From: Casp-actino8 sp037147055
Lineage (GTDB): Bacteria > Actinomycetota > Acidimicrobiia > Acidimicrobiales > Ilumatobacteraceae
Direction: 5' to 3'
NCBI GenBank assembly: GCA_037147055.1
Contig: JBAWVW010000001.1
Span: 62,001-126,000, forward strand
Length of the DNA: 64,000 nucleotides
Positions 49,867 to 58,495 of this stretch are shown here, piece by piece. The first letter of the stretch is position 1, and each line of letters begins with the position of its first letter. The notes beneath the pieces are model-generated. The model saw nothing but the letters and a program-made list of their open reading frames with translations, was not told where the DNA came from and did no database searches. A program made the position numbers and the translations under genes.

Positions 49867-51225
49867 TCACAACGATGCAATTAACTTCTCCACCCGCTCG
49901 TCTCTACTTTTCAGCGGGTCCTTACAGAGCACTGTTCTTTGAGCCTGGTCGTTCAGTTTTAGTTGCACCCAATCCACGGTGTACTCACGTTTTTTAGCCT
50001 TTGCAGCTTTAATAAACTCACCGCGAAGACGCGCCCGAGTCGTTTGCGGAGGCACATCCATTGCCAGTTCAATATCAACGTCACGGCATACACGCTCCAC
50101 CATGCCTCGCTCTTGCATTTTGTTAAATAGTCCTCGTGAACGCAAAATATCATGATATTGCAAATCAATGAGTTGGGCTTTTGGATCTCCTAATTCAAGC
50201 TTATTCTTGGCACAGTAGGCATCCAATAACTTATGTTTGATCACCCAGTCAACCTCGCGGTCAAGTTTTAAAGGATCAACTTCAATCGTTGTCACGCAGT
50301 GCTCCCACATCTTCAAAGCACGGAACTCAAGGTCGGTGAAACCTTTATTTTTGGCATATTGCAAGGCCGCATTGAGATATTCCCGCTGAATATCCAAGGC
50401 GCTAACTGTTCGCCCATCAGCTAAAAGAATCGTGCGGCGGCAGGTGATGTCGTGACTAATATCACGGATCGCCCGGATCGGATTTTCAAGTGTCATATCC
50501 CTGAGAACGACCGATGAATCTTCCATCATCCGTAACATGCACGCTGTGGCACCAATCTTGACAAAAGTCGAGTATTCACTCATATTTGAATCACCGACGA
50601 TGACATGCAGTCGCCGATACCGCTCTGCATCAGCATGAGGTTCATCGCGGGTATTGATGATCGGCCGACTCCTAGTAGTAGCAGAAGACATCGTTTCCCA
50701 GATGTGATCTGCACGTTGCGTGATTGAGTACAGCGGACCTTTCGCTGTTTGCACAATTTTGCCCGCCCCAGTAAAGATCTGGCGTGACACCAGAAACGGA
50801 ATCAGCGCCTTTGAATGCTCGCTTGGGTCATCACTTCGACTCGTCAAGTAGTTCTCATGGCAGCCGTAACTGTTTCCTGCGGAATCAGTATTGTTCTTGA
50901 AAAGATAGATCGTGCCACGAATACCTTCCTCGCGAAGACGTTCTTCAGCCGAGATCAACAAACTCTCAAGGATTCGCTCTCCCGCCTTATCATGAACAAC
51001 TGCTTCATAAAGCGAGTCACATTCTGCTGTGGCGTATTCGGGATGCGATCCGACATCTAAGTACAAACGCGATCCGTTTTCCAGGAAAACATTTGAACTT
51101 CGGCCCCATGTCACAACCTTACGAAAAAGATATCGCGAAACTTCGTCGGGACTCAGTCGACGTTGTCCGCGCAAAGTACACGTCACTCCATATTCATTTT
51201 CCAACCCGTAGATACGACGTTCCAT
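49867..51225 (-). CDS. pafA: Pup-protein ligase PafA
   Basis: Attaches Pup to lysines of target proteins, marking them for the proteasome. It has 452 residues, the family length, and opens MERRIYGLENEYGVTCT with the nucleotide-binding glutamate. The central FKNNTDSAGNSYGCHENYLT (about 104-123) and STFVKIGATACML are shared with Dop. The short N-terminus, lacking the long Dop loop, tells it from Dop. Order here: arc-dop-pup-prcB-prcA-pafA on the minus strand, 27 bases after prcA. The usual downstream genes pafB and pafC are missing; lepB follows instead. Confidence 0.97.
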   Translation of the reverse strand: MERRIYGLENEYGVTCTLRGQRRLSPDEVSRYLFRKVVTWGRSSNVFLENGSRLYLDVGSHPEYATAECDSLYEAVVHDKAGERILESLLISAEERLREEGIRGTIYLFKNNTDSAGNSYGCHENYLTSRSDDPSEHSKALIPFLVSRQIFTGAGKIVQTAKGPLYSITQRADHIWETMSSATTRSRPIINTRDEPHADAERYRRLHVIVGDSNMSEYSTFVKIGATACMLRMMEDSSVVLRDMTLENPIRAIRDISHDITCRRTILLADGRTVSALDIQREYLNAALQYAKNKGFTDLEFRALKMWEHCVTTIEVDPLKLDREVDWVIKHKLLDAYCAKNKLELGDPKAQLIDLQYHDILRSRGLFNKMQERGMVERVCRDVDIELAMDVPPQTTRARLRGEFIKAAKAKKREYTVDWVQLKLNDQAQRTVLCKDPLKSRDERVEKLIASL

Positions 51226-51252
51226 CAGAAAATCCCTACCTACGAGAAAGAA

Positions 51253-51930
51253 TCATGAGAGGAACGCGTCAATCTCTTGATCGTCAAATCGCCTAAAGCA
51301 GCGGCGTTCAAGCGAACGGCTCAGAACTGCGACTTCTAGCCCATCAGCGCGAAAACTTCTGTCGGGACCTGCGAGCGCAGCGACACACTTTCTCACAGCA
51401 ACATCCAAAACATCACCTGGCGACCACGTTTCACGTAGTCGACTACCAATCGCCTCCGCATCACCTCCAAGGACACTCAAGCCTCGCTCATCCATCAAAG
51501 TTCCGTCATACATAATGTGAAATAACTGATCCGAGTCCTGATCTGTGCCCACTTCAACCAGCAAGATCTCTACTTCGTAGGGTTTGATGTCGTGAGTAAA
51601 TGTTTGTCCCAGGATTTGGGCGTACTCATTGGCCAGGCTCCGCGCTTCAACATCATCACGTGAATACTGGTAGCCCCGAACATCCGCATTACGCACACCA
51701 AATCGTCGGAGTTGGTCAAACTCGTTATATTTACCAACTCCAGCGAAACCAATCCGATCATAGATCTCACTGATTTTGCGCAAAGTGTTTGATGTGTTTT
51801 CTGAAACGAGTAGGACACCGTCGACATATTGCACAGCGACCAACGCCCGACCACGGGCTATACCTTTACGCGCATAGTCCGCGCGATCCTTCATCAACTG
51901 CTCTGGAGCCACGTAGAAAGGCTGATTCAT
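51253..51930 (-). CDS. prcA: Proteasome alpha subunit
   Basis: Outer ring of the 20S core, forming the gate through which ARC delivers substrates. The 225 residues start MNQPFYVAPEQLMKDRADYARKGIARGRALVAVQY, the alpha-ring helix H0 and gate region, then VSENTSNTLRKISEIYDRIGFAGVGKYNEFDQLRRFG. It overlaps prcB by four bases (ATGA), so both subunits are made in step. The C-terminus ends DDQEIDAFLS, so the HbYX-like binding partner is ARC and not PrcA. Confidence 0.95.
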   Translation of the reverse strand: MNQPFYVAPEQLMKDRADYARKGIARGRALVAVQYVDGVLLVSENTSNTLRKISEIYDRIGFAGVGKYNEFDQLRRFGVRNADVRGYQYSRDDVEARSLANEYAQILGQTFTHDIKPYEVEILLVEVGTDQDSDQLFHIMYDGTLMDERGLSVLGGDAEAIGSRLRETWSPGDVLDVAVRKCVAALAGPDRSFRADGLEVAVLSRSLERRCFRRFDDQEIDAFLS

Positions 51931-52736
51931 GACCCCACCCCATCTTGTCTTTGGCGTTGCTCTAGCAGCAACGATTCAAAACGGCGAGCCAAGTCAACAT
52001 CATCTCGCCGTGACCAGCCGTCGACGTCAATGGTGGCGACGACCGGATAAATGCTCCGTAAGATATCGGGCCCTCCGGTGGCAGAGTCAACATCGGATGC
52101 TTCCAGTAGCGCACGACAGGCTAAATCGACCGCATCATCAGCCGGCATATTGGGACGAAAGCCCACCTTCAATACCGTTGATGCTGGACCTCCCCCGGAA
52201 CCTGTCGCTACAAACTCACGTTCCTCATAACGTCCACCTGTGATATCGAAATCCCACAGTCGGCCCGTATGACGCAACAAGTCATAACCTGCAAAAATCG
52301 GAATGACCCCCAGTCCTTGCATTGCTCCTGGCAAATTAGCGCGCACCAACTGCGACAGCTGATTGGCTTTTCCTTCAAGACTGATAGCCCGTCCATCAAG
52401 TTTTTCAAAATGCTCGAGTTGCAACTGAAATATTTTGATCATGTCCATTGCCACCCCAGCAGTTCCCGAAATCGCTACGCCGCTGTGACGGTCTGCTGGG
52501 ACGACTTTCTCCATCTCGCGATTTGAAATTCTGCTGCCCATCGTGGCGCGTCTATCCCCCGCCATCACAACGCCATCGACATAGCGCACAGCCAAGACAG
52601 TCGTGCCGTGAGGGGCTAGGACCTGCTGCGAATCACCGAAACTTGAAACAGCAAATGGATCTAATCCAACTTTGCGTAACAAACTCGTGAAATTGCTGCC
52701 TGGATCATTATTCGGCCCAAAGAATGGAACAACCAC
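51927..52736 (-). CDS. prcB: Proteasome beta subunit
   Basis: Catalytic subunit of the core. The 269 residues include a 44-residue propeptide, which autocleaves before Thr45 (APHG followed by TTVLAVRYVDGVVMAGDRRAT), the N-terminal nucleophile. Conserved catalytic neighbours are Asp in VMAGDRR and Lys in NREMEKVVP. GSGGGPASTVLKVGF is the later family stretch. The GTG start has GGGGAG about six bases upstream, in the end of pup, giving coupling between the two genes. The propeptide is shorter than that of the mycobacterial protein. Confidence 0.96.
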   Translation of the reverse strand: MVVPFFGPNNDPGSNFTSLLRKVGLDPFAVSSFGDSQQVLAPHGTTVLAVRYVDGVVMAGDRRATMGSRISNREMEKVVPADRHSGVAISGTAGVAMDMIKIFQLQLEHFEKLDGRAISLEGKANQLSQLVRANLPGAMQGLGVIPIFAGYDLLRHTGRLWDFDITGGRYEEREFVATGSGGGPASTVLKVGFRPNMPADDAVDLACRALLEASDVDSATGGPDILRSIYPVVATIDVDGWSRRDDVDLARRFESLLLEQRQRQDGVGS

Positions 52737-52739
52737 CAG

Positions 52740-52934
52740 TCACTCCCCACCCTTTTGAACATATGACTTAACGAAGTCTTCCGCGTTACTCTCCAACAGG
52801 TCATCGATTTCATCAAGAAGATCATCCAGATCGGATGTAGTTTGCCCGCTCTGCACTGCCGTTGTGGCTGTCACTTCACTAGTGGCCTCAGAACGATCTG
52901 ATACTTGTTTATTTCTACGCACTTGCTCAGCCAT
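52740..52934 (-). CDS. pup: Prokaryotic ubiquitin-like protein Pup (Glu-ended)
   Basis: Small disordered tag of 64 residues, ligated by PafA through its C-terminal glutamate. The sequence ends VKSYVQKGGE, with Glu as the last residue, so it needs no deamidation by Dop, unlike the Gln-ended mycobacterial Pup. The helical binding region for ARC is DLDDLLDEIDDLLESNAEDF (about 35-54). The N-terminus is rich in Lys, Arg, Gln and Thr, as in the family. AGAGG lies five bases before the ATG. It lies between dop and prcB. Confidence 0.97.
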   Translation of the reverse strand: MAEQVRRNKQVSDRSEATSEVTATTAVQSGQTTSDLDDLLDEIDDLLESNAEDFVKSYVQKGGE

Positions 52935-53000
52935 AGTTTCCTCTCAGGAATTTGACCATATAACCCAACTCTAAAACTAGATAGTCAATTCTCAACACCT

Positions 53001-54503
53001 TTAGACACCTAACTGCTCAAGAAACTCGGCAAGCGAGGTCGCCGAGTCAAATAAATGGCCGACCACCTCTTTCGAGCCGCGCATCGGTTCCATCATCGGC
53101 ACCCTTCGTAGAGGACCTTTATCAACCTCAAAAACCATGCTGTCCCAATTCGCCGAGATGACCTGATCGGGCCAACGCTCTAGACATTTACCTCGAAAAT
53201 AAGCGCGAGTTGAATCCGGAGGTTCCGTCACTCCTCGTTGAATCTGTTCATCGGTGATGATCTGATCCAAGCCGACACGTAAAGCCAAGCATTTCTCCTC
53301 CCTCATATCGTGATACTGCAGATCAATCGCCTTCAAGCGAGAGTCATCCGCCTTGAGGTTGTGACGTTGGGAATAACCGTCGACTAAACGCTTCTTAGCG
53401 ACCCAATCCACAAGGTGCGCAACAGATTCTGGTTCACCAGAAAGACCGCTAAGAACGGTCTCCCATAGTTGCAAAATCTGCTCACCATCATCTTGTCCTC
53501 CAAGGCACTCCAAACCGTGAGATATCGAATATTTACTCGCCATTTCCAACAAAGCCCACTGGATATCCAATGCAGTCATTCGCCGACCATCACGCAACAA
53601 CAGGGTCTGACGTAATGACAAGTCATAACTGACCTGACGAATAGCAGGTACTGCATGCGCCAATGAAAGATCAAGCAGCAAGGCTTCGTCCTCAATCATT
53701 GCCAAAATCAACGAGGTGGTTCCGACCTTCAGCAACGTCGCAGTCTGCGACATATTGGCGTCCCCGACAATGACATGTAGACGACGATATTTCTGAGGAT
53801 CGCAGTGAGGTTCGTCACGAGTATTGACAATCGGGCGACGAAGGGTCGTCTCTAAACCCACTTCTTCTTCAAAAAAATCTGCCCTTTGACTTAACTGATA
53901 CGGCACTTCGCGTTCAGAGACTCCCGGAATCTCGCACCCAACTTTGCCGGCTCCAGCAAATATCTGTCGCGTCACAAAGTGAGGAGTGATCTGAGCAACT
54001 AGACGACCAAAGGGAACATCACGGGAAACTAAGAAATTCTCATGACAACCGTAACTATTTCCTTTTCCGTCGCTGTTGTTTTTGTAGAGAAGCATTTCGG
54101 ACTGCGGTCCAAGAAAAGGCTGCGCAAGTTTCATTGAGCGACGGACGATCTCTTCAGCAGAACAATCAAAAGCCAAAACCTCTAGAGCCGTCCGACATTC
54201 GGGCGTCGAGATCTCTGGGTGAGCATGATCCACGTAATAGCGCGCCCCATTAGTCAGGACAGCGTTGACCATATGAGATTCAATTTCAGGGGCATAACTC
54301 TCTTCGTAGGAAAACCCACGAGCGTCTGTTGCGGGTTGTTCGTCCTGAAAATCCCAGTCGATCCCCCGAGCATCTGACTTTTTTGAAGTGGCACCGACGT
54401 AGGAACTGATTAATAGCGATGACGCAAGCACCGGGTTGGATTCGCCACCACGAATCTGAATTCCATATTCAGTTTCAATACCGCAGATCTTGGGGATTGC
54501 CAT
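53001..54503 (-). CDS. dop: Pup deamidase/depupylase Dop
   Basis: Removes Pup from proteins and, in Gln-ended species, deamidates it. The 500 residues start MAIPKICGIETEYGIQIRGGESNP and include the Dop loop (about 35-75, SYVGATSKKSDARGIDWDF), which PafA lacks. Shared ATP-site stretches are LLYKNNSDGKGNSYGCHENFLV and TATLLKVGTTSLIL. The start at 54503 is set by the family N-terminus; the 20 residues upstream in frame overlap the end of arc. With Pup ending in Glu, only the depupylase role is needed in this organism. Confidence 0.95.
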   Translation of the reverse strand: MAIPKICGIETEYGIQIRGGESNPVLASSLLISSYVGATSKKSDARGIDWDFQDEQPATDARGFSYEESYAPEIESHMVNAVLTNGARYYVDHAHPEISTPECRTALEVLAFDCSAEEIVRRSMKLAQPFLGPQSEMLLYKNNSDGKGNSYGCHENFLVSRDVPFGRLVAQITPHFVTRQIFAGAGKVGCEIPGVSEREVPYQLSQRADFFEEEVGLETTLRRPIVNTRDEPHCDPQKYRRLHVIVGDANMSQTATLLKVGTTSLILAMIEDEALLLDLSLAHAVPAIRQVSYDLSLRQTLLLRDGRRMTALDIQWALLEMASKYSISHGLECLGGQDDGEQILQLWETVLSGLSGEPESVAHLVDWVAKKRLVDGYSQRHNLKADDSRLKAIDLQYHDMREEKCLALRVGLDQIITDEQIQRGVTEPPDSTRAYFRGKCLERWPDQVISANWDSMVFEVDKGPLRRVPMMEPMRGSKEVVGHLFDSATSLAEFLEQLGV

Positions 54504-54519
54504 AGTTCGACCTACCGCG

Positions 54520-56256
54520 CTACAGGTACTGACCCGTAGCGCTGCGTTCAATCGCCCGACCACCCGCTACCCGAGTTTGACGACCTTGATTGACGAGCGT
54601 ACGAATAAAGACAATTCTTTCGCCTTTCTTTCCCGAGATTTTCGCCCAATCGTCAGGATTAGTGGTGTTCGGAAGATCTTCATGCTCATGAAACTCCTGA
54701 CGCACCGAATCAATTAAATCCTGCGCACAAACGCCTCGATCTCCGCCACTAATGACCCTCTTAATCGCCAACTTCTTTGCCCGCCGAACAATATTTTCAA
54801 TCATCGCACCAGAAGCGAAATCTCGAAAGTACAAGACTTCCTTGTCACCATTAGCGTACGTGACCTCTAAAAAGCGATTGATCTCATCATCGCTGTACAT
54901 CGCCTCAACACTGTGGTCAATCATCAAGGAAATCGCAGATTGAATATCCCCAGCACTTGCAATCTCATGAGCCGAAATCGGAATTTCAGAAGTTAGATAA
55001 CGGGCGAAAATCTGGTGAGCCGACTCTGCGGATGGACGCTCAATCTTGATCTTCACGTCAAGGCGACCTGGTCGCAAGATCGCCGGGTCAATGAGGTCTT
55101 CCCGATTTGTGGCGCCGATGACGATCACGTTTCGAAGCCCCTCAACACCGTCAATCTCAGCTAGAAACTGCGGAACGATAGTTGATTCCATATCTGATGA
55201 GATACCGGTCCCACGGGTACGAAACATTGAATCCATTTCATCAAAAAAAATGATCACCGGCCAACCTTCTTCACTTTTTTCACGAGCCCGTTGGAATACC
55301 AAACGGATTTGACGTTCAGTTTCACCAACATACTTATTCAGCAATTCTGGTCCCTTAATGTTGATGAAGTAACTTCGCCCCTTCTCGTCACCAATTCGGG
55401 CAGCAACTTTTTTTGCCAAACTGTTAGCTACCGCTTTGGCTATCAGTGTTTTGCCGCATCCAGGTGGGCCATACAAGAGAATTCCTTTGGGTGCAGGCAA
55501 CTGATGTTCGGCAAAAAGTTCATGGTGCAGAAATGGCAACTCAACTGCATCAGCAATCTGCTCGATTTGGGCATCGAGTCCACCAATGTCGATATAACTC
55601 ACATCGGGGACTTCTTCAAGAAGAAGATCTTCAACTTCAGGTCGTGGCAATTTTTCCAAAAGTAGATTGGTTCGAATATCGCGTCGAACAGTATCCCCAC
55701 TTCGTAGGTGGACCCCTCGTAAAGCATCAGCGAGTTCACATACTGACTCTTCGTCATTTCTTCCGACCACGATGGCGCGAATGCCATCATCTAGCAATTC
55801 CCGAATCGAGACCACGTCTCCCGAACCCTCAGACCGCCGAGCTGTCACGACATTAAAACTCTCATTGAGCACCACTTCGGCACCGCGTTCAAGTAATTCA
55901 AAATCAATATCCGGATTGAGATTTACTTTCAACTTGCGCCCACTCGTTAGTACATCAATTGTTCTGTCATCGTTCTTGCCGACGACAACTCCATAGGCTG
56001 ATGGCGGCTGCGACAACTTCTCAACTTCGTCGCGCAGAGAGACAATATTTTCCCGAGCCTCACGCAGAACGAAACTCAGCTTCTCATTCTTCGCCGATTC
56101 TTGAGCAAGCAACCCCTGTGCCTCAGCCAATTTTTCTTCGATCTGCTGCGAACGCCGAGGCGCCTCAGCGAGTCGAGTTCGCAAGACCTCAATCTCGGCT
56201 CTCAAACCCTCTACATCTGATGTTTGGCCCCGAGGATCTGATGAATTTTCGCTCAC
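54520..56256 (-). CDS. arc: Proteasome-associated AAA ATPase ARC/Mpa
   Basis: Hexameric unfoldase that recognises pupylated proteins and threads them into the 20S core. The 578 residues include an N-terminal coiled coil (about 12-85) that binds Pup, two OB domains (about 90-230), an AAA module with Walker A YGPPGCGKTLIAK (about 260) and Walker B IIFFDEMDSMF (about 330), and the C-terminal QYL end (GQYL) that inserts in the PrcA ring. A GTG at 56256 with AGAAAGGA five bases upstream is taken as the start; an in-frame ATG ten codons earlier lacks one. It is the first gene of the Pup-proteasome series. Confidence 0.95.
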   Translation of the reverse strand: MSENSSDPRGQTSDVEGLRAEIEVLRTRLAEAPRRSQQIEEKLAEAQGLLAQESAKNEKLSFVLREARENIVSLRDEVEKLSQPPSAYGVVVGKNDDRTIDVLTSGRKLKVNLNPDIDFELLERGAEVVLNESFNVVTARRSEGSGDVVSIRELLDDGIRAIVVGRNDEESVCELADALRGVHLRSGDTVRRDIRTNLLLEKLPRPEVEDLLLEEVPDVSYIDIGGLDAQIEQIADAVELPFLHHELFAEHQLPAPKGILLYGPPGCGKTLIAKAVANSLAKKVAARIGDEKGRSYFINIKGPELLNKYVGETERQIRLVFQRAREKSEEGWPVIIFFDEMDSMFRTRGTGISSDMESTIVPQFLAEIDGVEGLRNVIVIGATNREDLIDPAILRPGRLDVKIKIERPSAESAHQIFARYLTSEIPISAHEIASAGDIQSAISLMIDHSVEAMYSDDEINRFLEVTYANGDKEVLYFRDFASGAMIENIVRRAKKLAIKRVISGGDRGVCAQDLIDSVRQEFHEHEDLPNTTNPDDWAKISGKKGERIVFIRTLVNQGRQTRVAGGRAIERSATGQYL

Positions 56257-56474
56257 AACGGTCCTTTCTCGCAACACCTCATGCAAAACTACACCTCATC
56301 GAATATGCCTGTCGTGGCGAAGCCTGAGCCTGAACGACCAAGGTCACATTGAGCGCAAGTAAAAGTTGCCACTAACCCTCAGTTTGAGTCGGGGTTGGGA
56401 TATCTCTTCCTGTAACCTAAAACCACCAGCGGTTTTCTGCCGCAGTGTGATGAACGAGGAGCTAGCGAACCAAC

Positions 56475-56720
56475 ATGAAGGTCTGGATTGATCAAGATCT
56501 CTGCACCGGCGACGGTCTTTGCGAAGAGATCTCCCCCAATGTTTTTACACTCTTGGACGACGGTTTGGCGTATGTCCGAGAAGGCGCCACGATTTACGCT
56601 ACGGCCAAGGGAAACGCTCAGGGTGCCGACGGACTGGCGAACTTCGCCGATAAAGAGATGGACGGCGTCATTGAATCTGCCGAGGAATGCCCCGGCGAGT
56701 GCATTTTTATTGAACCCTAA
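56475..56720 (+). CDS. 3Fe-4S/4Fe-4S small ferredoxin
   Basis: Small electron carrier of 81 residues. The cluster ligands lie in DQDLCTGDGLCEEISPN (C10 and C16) and EECPGECIFIEP (the last two Cys), the actinobacterial single-cluster ferredoxin pattern used by cytochrome P450 systems. The second position of the usual CxxxxxC site is Gly-Asp rather than Cys, suggesting a 3Fe-4S cluster. No P450 is adjacent; a reductase or oxygenase must be elsewhere. It diverges from arc and its last four bases overlap the end of trmI. Confidence 0.88.
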   Translation: MKVWIDQDLCTGDGLCEEISPNVFTLLDDGLAYVREGATIYATAKGNAQGADGLANFADKEMDGVIESAEECPGECIFIEP

Positions 56721-57508
56721 ATCTCCTGTGCCAGCGGTTCACTGAGCAGTCTGCCGGTAGTAAGAAATCCAGTATGAGCCACCATTCGATGATCAGGTCG
56801 AACGGCTTGGCCCTCGATGTACCACCCGCGGTGTAGAACCTCAAGGGTTCTGGTGCCAGTCCACATCGGGTTCGCCATAGCCTCGCGTGTTTTTACGGCC
56901 TGAGTGATTGACGGTGTGTAGGCAACCAAAATGCCGCCTGCGCGCATCACTTTTTGCGCATGCGGGACGACATTCCAAGGCTCGGGCAAATCAAGAATCA
57001 CACGATCGATTTCAGGCTCATCAATGCCGTCATAGCAGTCACGCACTTGAACGTGATAGCGAGTTAACGCCTCCTCACCCAAAAAGGACCGGACATTAGA
57101 GATTGCGCGATTGGCAAAATCTTCACGTAATTCATATCCCGTAATTTCTGCCCCGTAGCGCAGCATGGTCATGGACAGTGCACCAGAACCGACTCCACTT
57201 TCAAGCACTTTGACACCCGGTCCAATATCAGCGAGCATGCAAATTGGAGCGAGGTCCTTAGGGTAAATAACTTGTGCTCCGCGTGGCATCTCGACCACAA
57301 AATCTTCCAATGTTGGTCGCAGCACAATGTAGCGCGCTCCCTTTGTCGACTGCAGACGAAACCCTTCTGGCTGACCAACGATTTCACTATGCGAGAGGTA
57401 ACCCGCATGGCTATGAAATTCCGCACCCTCTGTCAGGTTCATTAAGTAGCGACGCTGCTTACCGTCAATTAATAAAATTTTGTCTCCGTAGGCAAAGGTG
57501 GAACTCAT
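56717..57508 (-). CDS. trmI: tRNA (adenine-58-N1)-methyltransferase
   Basis: Makes m1A58 in the T-loop of tRNAs. The 263 residues show FHSHAGYLSHSEIVGQPEGF and PRGAQVIYPKDLAPICMLADIGPGVKVLESGVGSGALSMTML (SAM site, about 85-130), then ITGYELREDFA and IDRVILDLPEPWNVVPHA, all TrmI. In mycobacteria this gene also lies near the proteasome genes. It follows the TtuA-like gene with a four-base overlap, so the T-loop methylase and thiolase are coupled. Confidence 0.95.
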   Translation of the reverse strand: MSSTFAYGDKILLIDGKQRRYLMNLTEGAEFHSHAGYLSHSEIVGQPEGFRLQSTKGARYIVLRPTLEDFVVEMPRGAQVIYPKDLAPICMLADIGPGVKVLESGVGSGALSMTMLRYGAEITGYELREDFANRAISNVRSFLGEEALTRYHVQVRDCYDGIDEPEIDRVILDLPEPWNVVPHAQKVMRAGGILVAYTPSITQAVKTREAMANPMWTGTRTLEVLHRGWYIEGQAVRPDHRMVAHTGFLTTGRLLSEPLAQEI

Positions 57509-58494
57509 GATTGGGCGACCTCCGATTGTGCACGTTTTTGCGAACGCGACTTTTTCAGAATGAGGTCTACCGATACCGGCTCATGAGCCGCCGATTTTTC
57601 CACAAGCCGACAGAATGCACACACCGACCCATCCTCGCCTCCAGTTGGAGCACCACACCGCGAACACGGTGTCACGCCGTCTGATCCGGAAGCAGCAATG
57701 CTCGCCAAAATGGGAGCCATACGATCGAGAAACCCGTGGTAATACGCAGCCTTTGTGCCAGGTGACTTTTCTTCAAGGGCATTGAGAGCCTCCTTGTAGC
57801 CGATGTGTTTATTCCCAGCCGCAATCGGACATTCGTCGACGATGTAATCTATTCCTCTGACCACGCACCAAGCTGCCATCTCTCGTTCGGAGAGACGAAT
57901 GAGTGGCTTCACCTTTTTCGGAAAACCATGTCGGCTAGGCAGCACTGGTAACTGACGAGCCAAATATTCAACATCCCAACGCAGGGCATTACCGAATAAA
58001 ACAGCAGCTTCATCATCAAGGTTGTGGCCAGTGACAACGACGTCGTATCCACCATCAATTGCAGCCTTGTCAAAAAGGTGACGCTTACTCATACCACAAG
58101 CCGAGCATGGCACACGGCCTGTTGCCCGAGTAGCCGTCGGAATGTCGTAACCATAATCTTCGCGTAATGAAACGACCGTGAGTCGCAGCCCGCGTTCGTC
58201 GGCGAAGCGCTGTGTATACCCTCGTGACTCATCGCTGTATTCGCCAATTCCCAATGCCACATAGAGCCCATCGGCTTGATAGCCAAGCTCAATCAGCATG
58301 TCCCACACTGCTAGCGAATCCTTACCACCCGAAACCGCCACTAAAATTCGATCACTCTTTTTCAGCATTTCATGGTCATGAATTGCCTTCTCTACTTGTC
58401 GCCGACACAGTTGTAGAAAGTGCTCAGCGCAGAAGTTTGCATTATGACGAGGCAAATCAATAATTGCTGGACCACGGCACGTGCGACACTTCAC
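57505..58494 (-). CDS. ttuA: TtuA-like tRNA 2-thiolation enzyme
   Basis: ATP-dependent thiolase resembling TtuA, which adds sulfur to T54 of tRNA. The 329 residues have an N-terminal zinc finger (C3, C6, C22, H25), the PP-loop VSGGKDS (about 54-60), three cysteines C130, C133 and C222 placed like the [4Fe-4S] ligands of Thermus TtuA, and a C-terminal finger (CSRC near 277, CAFC near 292). The start is a GTG. It sits between the ubiquitin-like sulfur carrier gene, its likely sulfur donor, and trmI, which modifies A58. NcsA/Ctu1-type wobble thiolases are relatives, so the target position needs proof. Confidence 0.82.
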   Translation of the reverse strand: MKCRTCRGPAIIDLPRHNANFCAEHFLQLCRRQVEKAIHDHEMLKKSDRILVAVSGGKDSLAVWDMLIELGYQADGLYVALGIGEYSDESRGYTQRFADERGLRLTVVSLREDYGYDIPTATRATGRVPCSACGMSKRHLFDKAAIDGGYDVVVTGHNLDDEAAVLFGNALRWDVEYLARQLPVLPSRHGFPKKVKPLIRLSEREMAAWCVVRGIDYIVDECPIAAGNKHIGYKEALNALEEKSPGTKAAYYHGFLDRMAPILASIAASGSDGVTPCSRCGAPTGGEDGSVCAFCRLVEKSAAHEPVSVDLILKKSRSQKRAQSEVAQS

Positions 58495-58495
58495 T

